The translations under genes were made by a program, and so were the position numbers. A stretch of DNA of 64,000 bases from Whitmania pigra (taxonomy: Eukaryota; Annelida; Clitellata; Hirudinida; Haemopidae): contig JAJTWR010000113.1 in the NCBI GenBank assembly GCA_021613335.1, positions 700,001 through 764,000 of the forward strand, read 5' to 3'. Positions 19,547 through 59,040 of the stretch are shown one piece after another. Position 1 is the stretch's first letter. Each line of letters begins with the position of its first letter. The notes under the pieces are model-generated. The model had not been told where the DNA came from and did no database searches. It worked only from the letters and a program-made list of their open reading frames with translations.

Positions 19547-20967
19547 ACCGAAAGAACGGGCATAGTCACATTTTGAAAAAAATTGAGATTTTCATCTAGG
19601 CTTATACTCTATTTTATTATCTTCAGTCTATCAAAACATCAACTAAAAAAACGGGCTCAGTCACAAATGATTCAAGGAAGAAAATAGTCTAGCCTTTGAA
19701 AGAACGGGAGATGTCACAAGTCTCCACTGTAAAAACGAGCAGTCACATACGTCTAATCACGTGACGTAAATCAGCGAATTGGAATATTTCTCGTTCGTTT
19801 TGTTTACTTTAGCATTCGTTTCGGTTATCATACATTTTAAGCATTACTTTATTATTAAGAGTTTGTGATAAGTTTTTAGTTTGTTTTATGAACATGGCAG
19901 ATGCAATCTGAAGTCCCCAATTAACTGAAAAACCAAAAAAAGAAGAGAAAACTTGAAAGCAAATCTGAATGTTTGAAAAAACAGAGATTATCAAACCATT
20001 AAGTGGGTGAAGATTGTAAATGTATTTGATATAAATGTTTTGAGATGACAACAACAGAAGAAAGGAAGAACCTTGTGAATCAATTTAATGGGATGTCTAG
20101 TAAAGATGAACAGGATTCATACATAAGTACAATGATCAACATTTAAACCAATAAAAAGACGTCGTCCAAGAACCAGTTCACAAGTTTCATCACCAAATGA
20201 TTACAGTTATGAATACAATATTCCTATTGTTATGTCAAGGAATTAGTCATAGACATTAAAAAGTCAATGATAGTAGAATATAGAAACAATTGGAATGGTT
20301 CATTTGAAAGTGCAGTTATTGTTATTAGAGGAAAAAAACGACAAAATGTTGAAGATGCAATCACTAAGGGACAACCTGCTCAGTTGTATGATAAAGCTAT
20401 CCCCTTGAGCATACCAAAGTTCAAAGATTTGCAGGTTTTAAAGAATTTTTGCAACAGAGAAACTAGTCAGAACTTTTTTGCTAGTTTGTGTCACAATGGG
20501 GATGCAGTTGATCAGTTTCATCTGATAGAAATTAGTGATGATTCTGAGTAACTTTTTTACTTAACAAGCATTGCATTAGAAGGATTGTTTTTTCAAAACA
20601 TAATTGCTAAAACAATGAAATACTCTAGTTTTTATTTTATTTTATTACTGTTTTGATTAGTCATTTGTATTAGATGATTTGATTTTGTTTTTGGCTTTTA
20701 TTTATTGAAAAATAAAAAAAAAATCATCAAAATTTGGGAGAACGGGCGAAGTCCAAATTTAAGTTCCTCCAAGAAAATTTTTCTTGTGTTAATGTGTTAC
20801 ACATTTAGGTCTTGAAAATTTATTTTACCTCTACAGAAATGAGTAGTCAATCAGAAAAAAATATAACATGTTTTATTTAATAATTGATTTTGCTGAATAA
20901 AGTCTTCAAAGTTGAAATTTCGATTTACTCAAAAGTGAAAAACTGTGACTATGTCCGTTCTTTCGGT
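19547..20967 (+). mobile_element. TIR transposon of unknown superfamily
   Basis: The ends are inverted repeats ACCGAAAGAACGGGCATAGT at 19547 and, inverted, TGTGACTATGTCCGTTCTTT plus CGGT ending at 20967. The AACGGGC...GTCACA motif recurs in direct orientation near 19650, 19702 and 19732 and weakly at 20740, a typical subterminal binding-site pattern. No clear target duplication. Its left end abuts the 28S-matching piece. Its remnant ORF is at 20267-20551. Confidence 0.65.
20267..20551 (+). pseudogene. C-terminal remnant of the TIR element's protein
   Basis: A 94-residue reading ending AVDQFHLIEISDDSE. The stretch PLSIPKFKDLQVLKNFC recalls the C-terminal part of a group of uncharacterised transposon proteins (DUF7869-like), but this is from memory and weak. 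Upstream, a short ATG-started piece (MADAI) at about 19893 is soon stopped. Confidence 0.35.
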
Positions 20968-22916
20968 GTAGTCTTCAAATATAAAAACATTATTTATATC
21001 AACTCCCACTCCTTCATGATGGATGGATCCGAGGCTTAAAGGAGTGAAGTGAAGCAATCGTATGTAACAATTGTATTAAGTTGATTTCTGTATTTGTGCA
21101 AGTTCCATCGCTCGCTGTCGTGGAACTGATGGATTTCTAAACATAAGAAAGGTGTTTCAAGACAAGTAATGCTGCATCTGAATGTAAGTAGATTGATATC
21201 ATTTACAGAATTTTTTTGTTTTCTTGATATCAGAAAATAGCCAACTCCCTATCAGAGAAGTAAAACATGTTGTTTTGCTAAAATCTAGTGCTGCAGAGAT
21301 TGTGGCTAAAGGAGAACTTTGTCCCTTTTGGTGACAATAAGAGAAGGGAGATTTGCATGCTGGGTCAAATAGCATGGCATTATGACTGTTATTTCCTAAG
21401 CCTTTAACAATCTCATATGGAAATCTTAGCGCCTATATTTAAGTGATTCTATATTGAAATATTTTAATTTGCTTGGTCTGAAGTACTTACTAAGAGGGTT
21501 CGCAAAAAACTATTCGGTAATAATCGACCAAGACTCGCATAGTCGAAGTTTGCCGATACAAGACAGGTAGCATGCGATATGAAGAAGCCATTGAGAGCTT
21601 TCGTAGTCGCTCCAGTCCAGGCAGCAGTGACCGGCAGAACAAGGCCAACGAGTACCTCTCATAGCAGGTGATGAGCGTTCGGTCCCGAGAGACAAAAATC
21701 GGACAGGGACATCCGGCTGATCACCGGATGCGGGCCGCCCTCCGAACCTTGCTATGAAGAATTTGAGCACTTAAAATAGTGTTGAAAAAGATAAAGCATT
21801 TTGCTTTGTTGTTCGTTATTCTCTTATGGACCTGGGCATGGATGTAGCTAGCAAGTTGTTATTTGGTAGGAGCATAAAAGCTGGAGAAAAATGAAAAACC
21901 CAGAAACAAGGAAAGCTTGCTTTGCATTTTTCTTCCGAATCGCAAGACATCCCTTGATGACTATTGCCATTACATGTTGAAGCTTGGACATTTGATTATT
22001 AAGATCGGGACACAAACACTAATAAAAATGTTTTTATTTTCTTGTAAAAGATAGAATTTATGTTTATTATTTGGAAGACATTACATGCATATTTTAATGT
22101 ACCATGACTTTTGCGAAATAAAATTTTTATTGAGTTGTTCATAAAAGTTCTTGTTGACGAACAATAAATATTGACAAGGTATTGACTAAACATTTAACCT
22201 AAGTATAACCTTAAAAATAATTATTTTATATCATTTATTTTTTTATCATCATAATTTTATATTTTGCAATATAAACTTAATTAATTATTACTCGGTTATA
22301 ACAATATTTATGTATGTGTATTCACGTGGCGGTTAATAAATGCTGATTTATAATTATGACTCGACACAGCATAACAGAAGTCATCAAGAGAACATATATT
22401 AAGTCATCAACATTTATCTAAAAGTATTAAAATTCAAAACGTTGTTGCTCGCTGATTGCATTCAAATCTTTCATAAGTCCTTCAATGTTGGCCATTTCTT
22501 TACTTAGATCTTCGGCGGAGTTCTATTCGATGTAAACATTGAAATATTTGATGAAATTAAAATTTAATAGAAATAAATATGCTTGTTCAAAAAAAAACTA
22601 TCATATTTAACACTTGGATGCCCAAGAGGGATACAATTATTTTCAGTTACCTTTTTGAAATCCTAGAATCTCTTTTTGAAATGTTGTCAAGAATTTTTGT
22701 GAGAATTATCTTCAACGTACGTGTGATAGCCCTGACTTCGTTTAGTTATATTATTAATTTTATCGTTTTACTATATGTCGCGGAGGTATGGATGAGTGTG
22801 ATGCGTCGATTTTTGATTCTGCCTAAGGCAGCGCGTGTCGATGGTTGGAGGCGCAGGAAGATATTTTGCATAATTGATTAGCCTTGGCTGTGTGGGTATA
22901 TAAGGCGCTACCAAAT
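20968..22916. other. No recognisable gene; one dispersed hairpin repeat
   Basis: Mostly AT-rich sequence without supported coding. A GC-richer piece at about 21560-21750 contains CATCCG-GCTGATCAC-CGGATG (21710-21730), related to the copies at 42600-42730 and 52970-53110. Confidence 0.5.
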
Positions 22917-23822
22917 TCCCTCCAAATCGAAGTCCAAATCATCTCAGTTATGCAACGGACTATAATCAAATAAATAAATAAAATAAATAAATCCCTCCAA
23001 ATCAAAGTCCAAATCATCTCAGTTATGCAACGGACTATAATCAAATAAATAAATAAATAAACCCTCCAAATCATCTTTGTTATGCAAAGGACTATAATCA
23101 AATAAACAAACAAACAAATCCCTCCAAATCTCAGCAAGTGTGGACATCGTTTATCGGTGGATCTGTAAAAACAGAGGCGGCTTACTATAAGCCTTTTACA
23201 ATTTTACCATAATTAATTAATGCATTTTATTAATCTAATACTTTTCATTTTTACTAACTTACTAACACTAACTAAAGTCCAAATCATCTCAGTTATGCAA
23301 CGGACTATAATCAAATAAATAAATAAATCCCTCCAAATCATCTCAGTTATGCAAGTCACTATAATCAAATAAATAAGTCCCCAAAGTCCTTTGTCCTAAT
23401 CATCTAGTTACGAAATGGACGTTAATAAATAACCAACCATCCCCAAATTCCAAATCATCTGAGTTAAGCAACGGACTATAATCAAATAAAATCCCCAAAT
23501 TTATAGTCCAAATCATCTCAGTTATGCAAAGGACTATAATCAAATAAATAAATTTGAGGATTTATTTATTTATTTACTTGTTTATTTATTTGATTATAGT
23601 CAAATAAGTAATATAAATAAATATTATAGTCAAATTTCCAAATCATTAAGTCCAAATCATCTCAGTTAAGCAAAGGACTCTAATCAAATAAATAAATAAA
23701 TCCCCAAATCATTTATGTCCAAATCATCTCAGTTATGCAACGGACTATAATCAAATAAATAAAATAAATAAATAACCCCCACTTTGGAATACCTGGCAAT
23801 GAGAAAGCTAATTCATTATGAT
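22917..23822 (+). repeat. Array of tail-only LINE insertions
   Basis: About ten truncated LINE units in a row. Most are 45-60 bp and hold only the 3' hairpin (CCAAATCATCTCAGTTATGC...GGACTATAATC) plus AAAT or AAAC tails. One longer unit (23131-23327) starts in the last codons of ORF2, one (about 23386-23439) is family B, and one near 23560-23600 is inverted. Between units lie five copies of (T)CCCTCCAAATC (22917, 22992, 23062, 23119, 23328) and then four of TCCCCAAA (23378, 23440, 23492, 23701). The right end (GGAATACCTGGCAATGAGAA) is a piece of LINE RNase H. Confidence 0.85.
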
Positions 23823-23866
23823 GTAGTTTCCGACACTTCTGTATCAGGGCCGTTAACCATCTATGA

Positions 23867-25353
23867 CAGTGGTCCCCAATCCCCGGTCCGTGGATCAAAT
23901 GGTACCGGGCCGCCCAAGGAAAAATAAATTATTTCCATTTCATTAAAAAAATTAAAATAGTTTGTAGGGCTTAAAAACAACCGCTGCGATATCCATATCA
24001 GGAGGATGTGCATGAGGATTTGCTATGTTTACTATCTTCGCTAACCAACACCACAGTAGCAGAACTGTTCAATTCACTGAATGGTTATATATCAGGAAAA
24101 CTAAAATGGTCCTTTTGTATCGGCGTATGCTGCCATGACCGGACGAGTGTCAGGTTTAACTGCTCGGATTAAAGAGGTTGCACCTGAAAGTGAATCTACT
24201 CATTGTGTCATCTACAGGGAAATGATGGCAAGCCGAAAATTGTCGCCGGAATTAAAGAGCGTGTTGAATGATGTCATTAAAGTTATTAACCTCATTTTGA
24301 TGAAAGCACACGTCCTTAACTCGCGTATATTTTATCAGCTTTGTGAGGAGGTGGACGCAGAGCACAAATGCCTGCTCTTACACACAGAAATAAGATGGCT
24401 ATCCAGAGGCAAATCGCTAACCAGAGTATTTGAATTGCGAGAGCCATTGCAAAGATTTCTCTCAGAAAAGAAGTCAACGTTGGCAGCACATTTCGGTGAC
24501 AAGGTATGGGTCGCAAAACTAGCTTACCTGTGTGACATATTCAGCCTGCTCAATGAACTCAATCTGTTCCTTCAGGGGAAAATGACAACTGTTTTCAAGT
24601 TGGCAAACAAAGTAGCTGCATTTAAAGCCAAACAGGAGTTGTGGGGAAAGCGCGTGAACAGAGTCATTATGGACATGTTTCACGCATTAGGACTGAACCT
24701 GAGCATTCATTCTCCAAGCGGGTGACGGATCACCTGTCTTTGCTTTTAAAAGAGTTCGAGCGTTACTTCCCAATAACAAAAACCCACGAACTGGTAAGGA
24801 ATGGATCCGCTACCTAATTGTCAACAAACCAGGCGAATCTAGCATGTCTGTGCAAGAAGATCAACTGCTGGAGATTGCTAGTGACGGCGTCCTTAAAACT
24901 GAGTTCCAGACAACAACTCTACCGTTCTGGATTAAAATCATGGCGGAATACCCTGAGATTGCAACCACAGCACTTAAATCCCTATTGCCATTTCCTACAT
25001 CCTATCTTTGTGAAGCGGGGTTTTCTGCAGGGACAGCAACCAAAGCAAAACAACGGAATAAACTGGACATAAGCCACACACTTCAGGTGTCATCGTCTCC
25101 GATTACCCCAGATGGAACCGTCTCGTTGGAAAGAAACAAGCTCAGGGTTCTCATTGATTTAGCGTTCTAATGAGTTAAATTTTAAATCACTTTATATTCA
25201 TTTTTTGTGTAACTATGTATTTTGAAGGCCTGTGCAAATACAATTAAATCAAAACGATCTAAAATATAAACAATCAACTCCCCCCCGAGCGGTCCGGGGT
25301 AAAATTATCAAACACTGACCGGTCCGCGGCGATAAAACGGTTGGGGACCACTG
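23867..25353 (+). mobile_element. hAT transposon with perfect target duplication
   Basis: Ends CAGTGGTCCCCAATCCCCGG and, inverted, CAGTGGTCCCCAACCGTTTT. It is flanked by ATCTATGA at 23859-23866 and 25354-25361, the 8-bp duplication of hAT elements. At 1487 bp it is internally deleted. It inserted into an R2/NeSL-like LINE remnant whose reading frame resumes across the duplication. Related ends occur at 34473 and 40858. Confidence 0.92.
24135..25170 (+). pseudogene. hAT transposase (ZBED5/FAM200-like), broken
   Basis: Two readings. At 24135-24725: LHTEIRWLSRGKSLTRVFEL, then KVWVAKLAYLCDIFSLLNELN and LQGK. At 24844-25170: EYPEIATTALKSLLPFPTSY then LCEAGFSA. These motifs match the hAT group that gave rise to vertebrate ZBED5, FAM200 and SCAND3. 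The BED finger and N-terminal part are missing and a frame break separates the two parts. Confidence 0.8.
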
Positions 25354-25361
25354 ATCTATGA

Positions 25362-26540
25362 GATTAGTTTGTCAGTGGTCGAGAAACTGGAGAGGAAAGT
25401 TAACCGATACACCCGAAAATGGCTAGACCTACCTTCAGCGTTGCCCTGTAAAATAGGAGCATGAGCCTACGATGACTAAGGTCCATAAGGAAGAGTACAA
25501 AATCTCCAAAATAAGAATGCAGTGAATGCTCAACAACTCTGCGGAAGTTGGTCAGTCTGCAATAGAGACATTTGAAGGGAAATTGAACTGATTTTCCAAA
25601 AGGTGGCTTGGACTGCCGCCGAGCATGACGTCAATCGCGCTGCACAGCAGGAATTTCAAGCTTAGACTGCCGTTACGATCTATCGTTGAGGAATTCAAAA
25701 TCGGCCAGATAAGGACAGAGTGGATGTTAAATAACTTAGTAGATCCCAGAGTGCGTGAAGACAAGCCACTGCTCAAATTGTGCAAAAAGATCAATGTCCA
25801 GAAAGAGTTGGAGAAAGCACATGAAGCGTTGTCTTTTGAGGAAATGAGGGGTCACATTCATACCGACCGTTATGGTGTCGGATGGAGTCACAATACGAGG
25901 TGGTCCCAAGCATCTCCAGCAGTCAGGTCTTCCTTCATAGTCCAGGAGAAAAGAAGGGAGTTAGAGAACGAAAGAATCATAAGAGCTATGCAACATGCTT
26001 ATCAGGGAAATTTGGAGCATTTGGGACGAGACTCACCAGCGAACCATCGCATGGAAAGAGATTTGAAGCATGCTCCCACTTTGACCATCCTTTGTGATAC
26101 TATGACCAACTCTCTTCTCTGGACAACCTGCAGCGATAGGGTCTAGTAGACGATAAAAAATGTGCACTATGCGACGAAGACCAAACACTTCGGCACGTGC
26201 TTTCCAGTTGCTTCTATGTTCTTGCATATGGAAGATATGGCGTCACAACCAAGTATTGGAGGTGATTGTGGAAGCAATAAAGACTTTTTTCTCCCAAGCG
26301 AATGCTCGAAAGTCTGTATCGCAGAGAAGAGTATACTTCCTGCGTGAGGGTTGTTCCCTCAGCAAGAAAAGATGCACAGCAACAAAAAGGAACATTCTTG
26401 AGAAGACCAATGACTGGTGTGTTACAACATATCTGGCAGGTTTAAAGCACTATCCCCTATTTATGTGCTTAAGGATAGCGGCAAGAGGCCAAGCCAAACA
26501 CCACAATCCTGGCGGAATTAACAGTCCCTTGAGAGGATAG
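25362..26540 (+). pseudogene. R2/NeSL-type LINE, C-terminal remnants
   Basis: Directly after the hAT duplication the strand reads SLSVVEKLERKVNRYTRKWL, a motif of the region after the reverse transcriptase in R2/NeSL-like LINEs. A second partial copy of this block follows (KRWLGLPPS at about 25600), then 25625-26146 with LHSRNFKLRLPLRSIVEEFK. Near 26160-26213, CALCDEDQTLRHVLSSC is the C-x2-C-x7-H-x4-C zinc knuckle before the R2-type endonuclease. Many stops and frame breaks. The two side-by-side copies suggest two insertions or a duplication. Confidence 0.6.
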
Positions 26541-26924
26541 AATGAAGGAAAGCCACGCGCTCAAGTGCAGCAAATATAACGACCTGACACTGAACTTCAG
26601 GGGACCATGAGACCTTGATACGTCATGCAATTCATCGCAATCGACAAGAGTTATTAATATCTTAAAACCCTTAATTTGGTTTGGTTCAATCAATGAAATG
26701 AAAAACCACAGTTGTTTCTGCTCGACAAGAGTTATTAATCTTCTCTCAGTGCAGATTAGTTTTGTTAATAAACTTTCGGTAGCAATAAATGTTTACGGGT
26801 ACACTTGTATCCCCTATCCTTAGCTAAAATTAGAATCTATGGGTTTAAAAGGGCATTTTAGTCGTATATCTCGCAAAATTAGGTGTTGGTGCCACCAATT
26901 TGGTGGTCATCCATAAAAGTCATC

Positions 26925-27140
26925 CGCAAGTGGGGGAGGGGTCCTTCAAAACTAATGAGAACTAAGGGGAGGGAGGATAATTTTTTAAAATAATTTTATT
27001 TCCATTATTTAAATATTCTTCTTTACAATTGCAAAAACTTTGGAACTAGTTCATAAAAGAAAACAACAACCAAAAAAAGTTAACATTGATGACAAATTTT
27101 ACAGATAGGCTACAATCGGATTTTTAATTGGAACAATAAA
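26925..27140. repeat. Dispersed GGGGAGG-rich repeat
   Basis: TCCGCAAGTGGGGGAGGGG followed by an AT-rich body ending ACAAATTTTACAGAT. The same order (TCCGCAACTGGGAGTGGGG ... ACAAATTTTACAGAT) is found at 42787-42930. Type unknown; probably a TE terminus. Confidence 0.4.
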
Positions 27141-27329
27141 ATTGCTTATTTGTTAAAATAAATTCATTTCACATATTTTTATGCAAAAACGCGGATGTCA
27201 GCAAAGTAAGAAGGAGGTGTTAAAAGCGGACAAGAGGCAAATTTTTGAGGTCGTCTTTTACGGACGGCTTCTTAAGCATGATTAAAAGCTAGTTTAACTT
27301 CTCAATAAAATTAAGTTAATACATAATTG

Positions 27330-55108
<27,779 letters not shown>

Positions 55109-55229
55109 GACTCACAACGAAAATCACAGACAATTTCGATCAACCACGTAAAACACTTAAAGCTTGTGCAGCGCTCAGTAGGACAATTTGAACGCAGTAG
55201 AGGTCTGCAAATCTTATGCTTATGATCGG

Positions 55230-55237
55230 TTTATATA
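55230..55237 (-). promoter_or_regulatory. TATA box of the frazzled-like gene
   Basis: TATATAAA on the minus strand inside GCAGTATATAAACC. A purine start at about 55206 (GCAGACC) would lie 31 bases downstream, the usual spacing. That would give a 5' UTR of about 98 bases before the ATG at 55108. The start site is inferred. Confidence 0.55.
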
Positions 55238-55239
55238 CT

Positions 55240-56389
55240 GCCTGTTACGTACGCGTGCTCCTTTGTTTTGAGATCGACTTCATTCCAATAGAGTATGGGT
55301 ATTCAACTGGAGGCCAGCGTGTCAAACCCGATTATTATATCAGACATCCCACGAAAATAAGTTCTACCATGTCTTTAGGAGCAAAAATACCATATTTTCA
55401 CATGTATAACATGAGGACGGACGTAACAAGCAGTTTTTACAATGTGTTTAAAAATAATCTATAAAACGCGCACAAATATGAGCTTTTTTCTTTGGCTTAC
55501 AGATATTTAATTAATATAGTCACCTAAATATATTTTTTATTTAAATATATTTTTTATCTAATCACCACGTACATTAAAATTCAATGAGAAATAGTTGTCT
55601 GACATTCCTGGCAAGCATATAGTCAAATGTAACTAGTTTGATGTCAATATAGACAATTTTCTTTATTATTTAATGCTCTAATGCCAATTTGATGGATTTA
55701 TTCCTCAAAGATCTAATACATTGCCCTGCTTTAAAATGTTTGAAAGGCTAATTCGATAATCTTCGAAACTGTTACGAAATTCGTTAACTATGTTAACTTT
55801 CTGTAGCAGAAACATAGCTAGAGATTTCGGGACGAGACTGACAATAATGCATGGCAAGGTAGCAGGCCAGTCAGAAAATGATTGAGTCATTTTGATATTT
55901 TTCAAAATCAAAATAAAATTATAATAATTATAACAATAAATAGGTTTAAATAGTGGTTTCAAGATTTTATGATTTTATAATGTTATATAAATCAATAATA
56001 TTTAATGTTGACATTTTTTTAATATTTCGGGTGGTTGAACACGTAAAGCCCTCCCTAAATACGGGCTTGTATGGTAGTTATCTGCGAAGACCTCAAAATT
56101 AACAGTTTTCAAGTTCTATTAATTAACACTTCTCCTATATTAAATTTTAATAAGTTATACTAGTTTATAATTTTTGGACATTATTTAATTTTAAAGCAAA
56201 AGTTAGAAAAACTATCAATAAGCCTTATAAGCAAGTTAATGTCTAAAAATTATGAAATATCAATCATTGAAATTGATATCAAAGAGGTACTAATTAAAAG
56301 AACAGAACATCAGCGATGGGGTATAATAATTTGCAAGACAAAAGTGGGGCAAAAAAAGTTAGGGCAAACTATTTCCATGTTGCAATACA
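55240..56389. other. Upstream flank of the frazzled gene, no gene seen
   Basis: AT-rich. Cis-regulatory elements are possible but none can be supported. Confidence 0.45.
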
Positions 56390-57667
56390 CAGTGTTGTGC
56401 AGTATTGAATTACATGTAATTCGTTACTGTAATGAATTACATTTTTTGGTAATTTTTACTTGTAACAGTTAAAAAAAAATTTTTTACTTTTACTTGTAAC
56501 AAATTACTATTTTCGTTCATACTTTTAATTCGTTACCTTTTTAGCACAAGACGTTACAAAGTAAAATTAAAATTAAAATTCTAGATTGTTATTCTTTGGT
56601 TCGTTCGAGAACCTTAATCTTTCCGATCATCGCTCATTTGTTATTGTGTTATCGCCGGTCGTTTTTGTTAAATCGGAAATTGTTGATTAGTCATAGCGAA
56701 GCTTTTTTATTATATAAAATTGTATACATATAATAATATAAGATTTAATATATCGTAGTATGGATTCATTTGAAGCCAGTTTGAGTGTCGTTAGTGAAGA
56801 TAAGAGGAACAAGGGTGAAGATAGTCCGTGGCCGTATTTGAACAAAATGTTCAGATTTCAATCAAAGGAAAATCATATAAGTATGCACGCCTACTCTGCC
56901 AACAGAAAAAAACTATATGTTCAGCATGTGAAAGTTCTTCTTTCATCTAACTTGAAGAAGCACGTGGAACGCATGCATCCAACAAAAGTTAAGGAATATG
57001 GGATATCTGTTGCCAACGGTTGTCAAGCTTCATGAGAAACTGGTAGCCAAAATAGCATCTTCTAATGCAGCAATGGTGGACGAGCTGAAAGCATCTCATC
57101 TGATGCTGACAGTGTTGAAGACAGTTTCTTCAATTGCACAAGGTCAACTGATATTCTGATGCAGTATCTTCAAGACCGATCAGATGACTTGAACATTATT
57201 TATCCAGTTGAACGCTCCTCTGCCAGCTAGTGCAGCTTTTGAACGATTATTCAGCTATGTTGGTAGTAACAGCTGAAGGACCATAATGAATGACAAACTA
57301 TTCGAGGACTTAGTTATGTTAAAAATTAACAAATGTTTGTGGTTGTAATAAATAATAAAAACACCAAAAGAATGCATTAGTTCAAATGTTATCACTTAAT
57401 GACTATTAATATTAGCAGTTAATAACAATAATTGTTTTAACGTTAATAGAAACAATTCCTTTTAAATAATACGGAGTGATGTATGATCACAATAATGGCG
57501 GCATCAAAGTTACTTGTAGTTTTTACTTAAAAGTAACTTTTAGATGCTGTAACTTTTTACTTTTACTTGAGTAAATTTTTGAGACAACACTTACACTTAA
57601 GTAACTTTTTGAGGTATTACTTTTACTTTTAACTAATTACTGAAATGAGGTAATTTTTACAACACTG
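56390..57667 (+). mobile_element. hAT transposon, same family as 36235-39424
   Basis: Ends CAGTGTTGTGCAGTATTG and, inverted, CAGTGTTGTAAAAATTACC. The ORF 56760-57035 holds a BED-finger-like SPWPYLNKMFRF and NLKKHVERMHPT with degenerate cysteines. Then, in broken frames, NAPLPASAAFERLFSYVG and MNDKLFEDLVMLKINK, the hAT C-terminus. The sequence where the sister copy carries the LTR element is uninterrupted here. No matching 8-bp duplication. Confidence 0.85.
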
Positions 57668-57879
57668 GTCGTAGCTTCTTTGTGTTGTGTTACATCGTGT
57701 TTGTTTTGTAGCGGAGCAATATATATATTTTTTTAAATAGTCCTTGAAGTGAAGCTCCAATAGTCATTTCTACCCTTGCATAAAACATAGATTGTAATAA
57801 CTTCTGAGACTTGAAATGAGTTTATCCAAATCAGCCCAATAAACATCTAGCTGATATAATAGAATAATATAGATGCAAT

Positions 57880-58040
57880 GAATTTCTGGAAAGAGAAGAC
57901 TACTCGTTACAGTAAGTAGTATGAGTTAGCCCAGGACTTATTATCAGCTCCAGCTTCTTAGGCCTACGAGGAGCGGATATTTTCGCTCTGCGGAACCCTG
58001 ACTATAGGACGACGCAACCGAATGCGGAGATGAGAGCTTT
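57880..58040 (+). pseudogene. hAT transposase C-terminal remnant
   Basis: Reads AQDLLSAPAS, then AYEERIFSLCGTLTIGRRNR, the dimerisation motif of Ac/hobo-type transposases. One stop lies inside it. Confidence 0.65.
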
Positions 58041-58499
58041 TCTCAAACTAAATTCATTTTGATGTATATTTTTGTTCTGTGACTGCATGATTTGGCTAAC
58101 TGTGGTAATAAATATTTCATAATTTTGATGTTAGCTACTGCATATTAGTGGTAGTTGTAGCATTAGTTTAAGGACGCTTTTATAATTATTTCCACTTTTG
58201 AAAAGGCCGGAAAGAAAAACAAAAATATTGAAAATGGAATTACAATAGGAACAGAAATATAAATTAAAAATTATTTCAGCAACAGTAATTAGAATTGAGT
58301 GGAATTTTTTTAGCAGTTTGAAAGGAATTAGAATAGAAATAGAAATTATTGCAAATAATAATGGAATTAGACTTGTAATGGAAATTATTTGGCGAATGGA
58401 AATAACACTTCTGTGTTCAACAGCATGGTACATCTGCTTAACTTTATCGTCGGCCCCTAAATTGATCTAAAAATGTTAAAAAATTTCTCTTAAAATTTG

Positions 58500-59040
58500 A
58501 ACATTTAAAATCTGTGATTTTCGTAGTTAAGGAGTCGTGGGACACATAATTAAGCGGAAACCTTTGCAGCGTGGAATAAGTTTACGAGTTTGTTACCGTC
58601 TTTTGAAGTATTGCTACACTTTTGTCTCACACATTATTATGCGTGAACAATCCATATCCCGGTGTAGGAAGTTGATGCAAATTTTGAAATGAAAAGGAAG
58701 AATTGGAGAGAGAACACAATACGGAAGCGACTCGTGACCAATTTTGGTCAATTGCAGCGCGCAATAAATCGTTAATCCTTCAAGTTTTTAATCAATTTAT
58801 TAACAGACACAATGGACATTAAAAGGATCAGTCAGAAGACCAATAATTGTTCATCGTCAGCTAAGCCTTCAAATCTGTCAAAAGTCGAGGAGCCTTCAAT
58901 TTCATTTTCGACTCTTAATGGATCGCAGTCTAGTTCATCATACGGGTGGTCACTTAATGCCAGCCTTCTAAAGCCACTTAGAATCAAATCCGATGACACT
59001 TTGTCCCATGCCCGTGCAATCCAGGAGCATACCTCGGAAA
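58500..59040 (-). mobile_element. pogo-like element fragment
   Basis: About 540 bp matching, in inverted orientation, the region 6060-6500 of the pogo-like element (for example GGAGAGAGAACACAATACGG and AGAAGACCAATAATTGTTC). It is cut by the LINE at about 59041. Confidence 0.8.

Noticed and set aside
22579..22881. 100-residue hydrophobic ORF on the + strand
   Set aside because: AT-rich, no homology recognised and no splice or regulatory context.
22917..23780. CRISPR-like array (regular repeats with short spacers)
   Set aside because: The repeats are LINE 3' tails with A-rich ends, the spacers are the same sequence and not unique, and the context is a eukaryotic genome.
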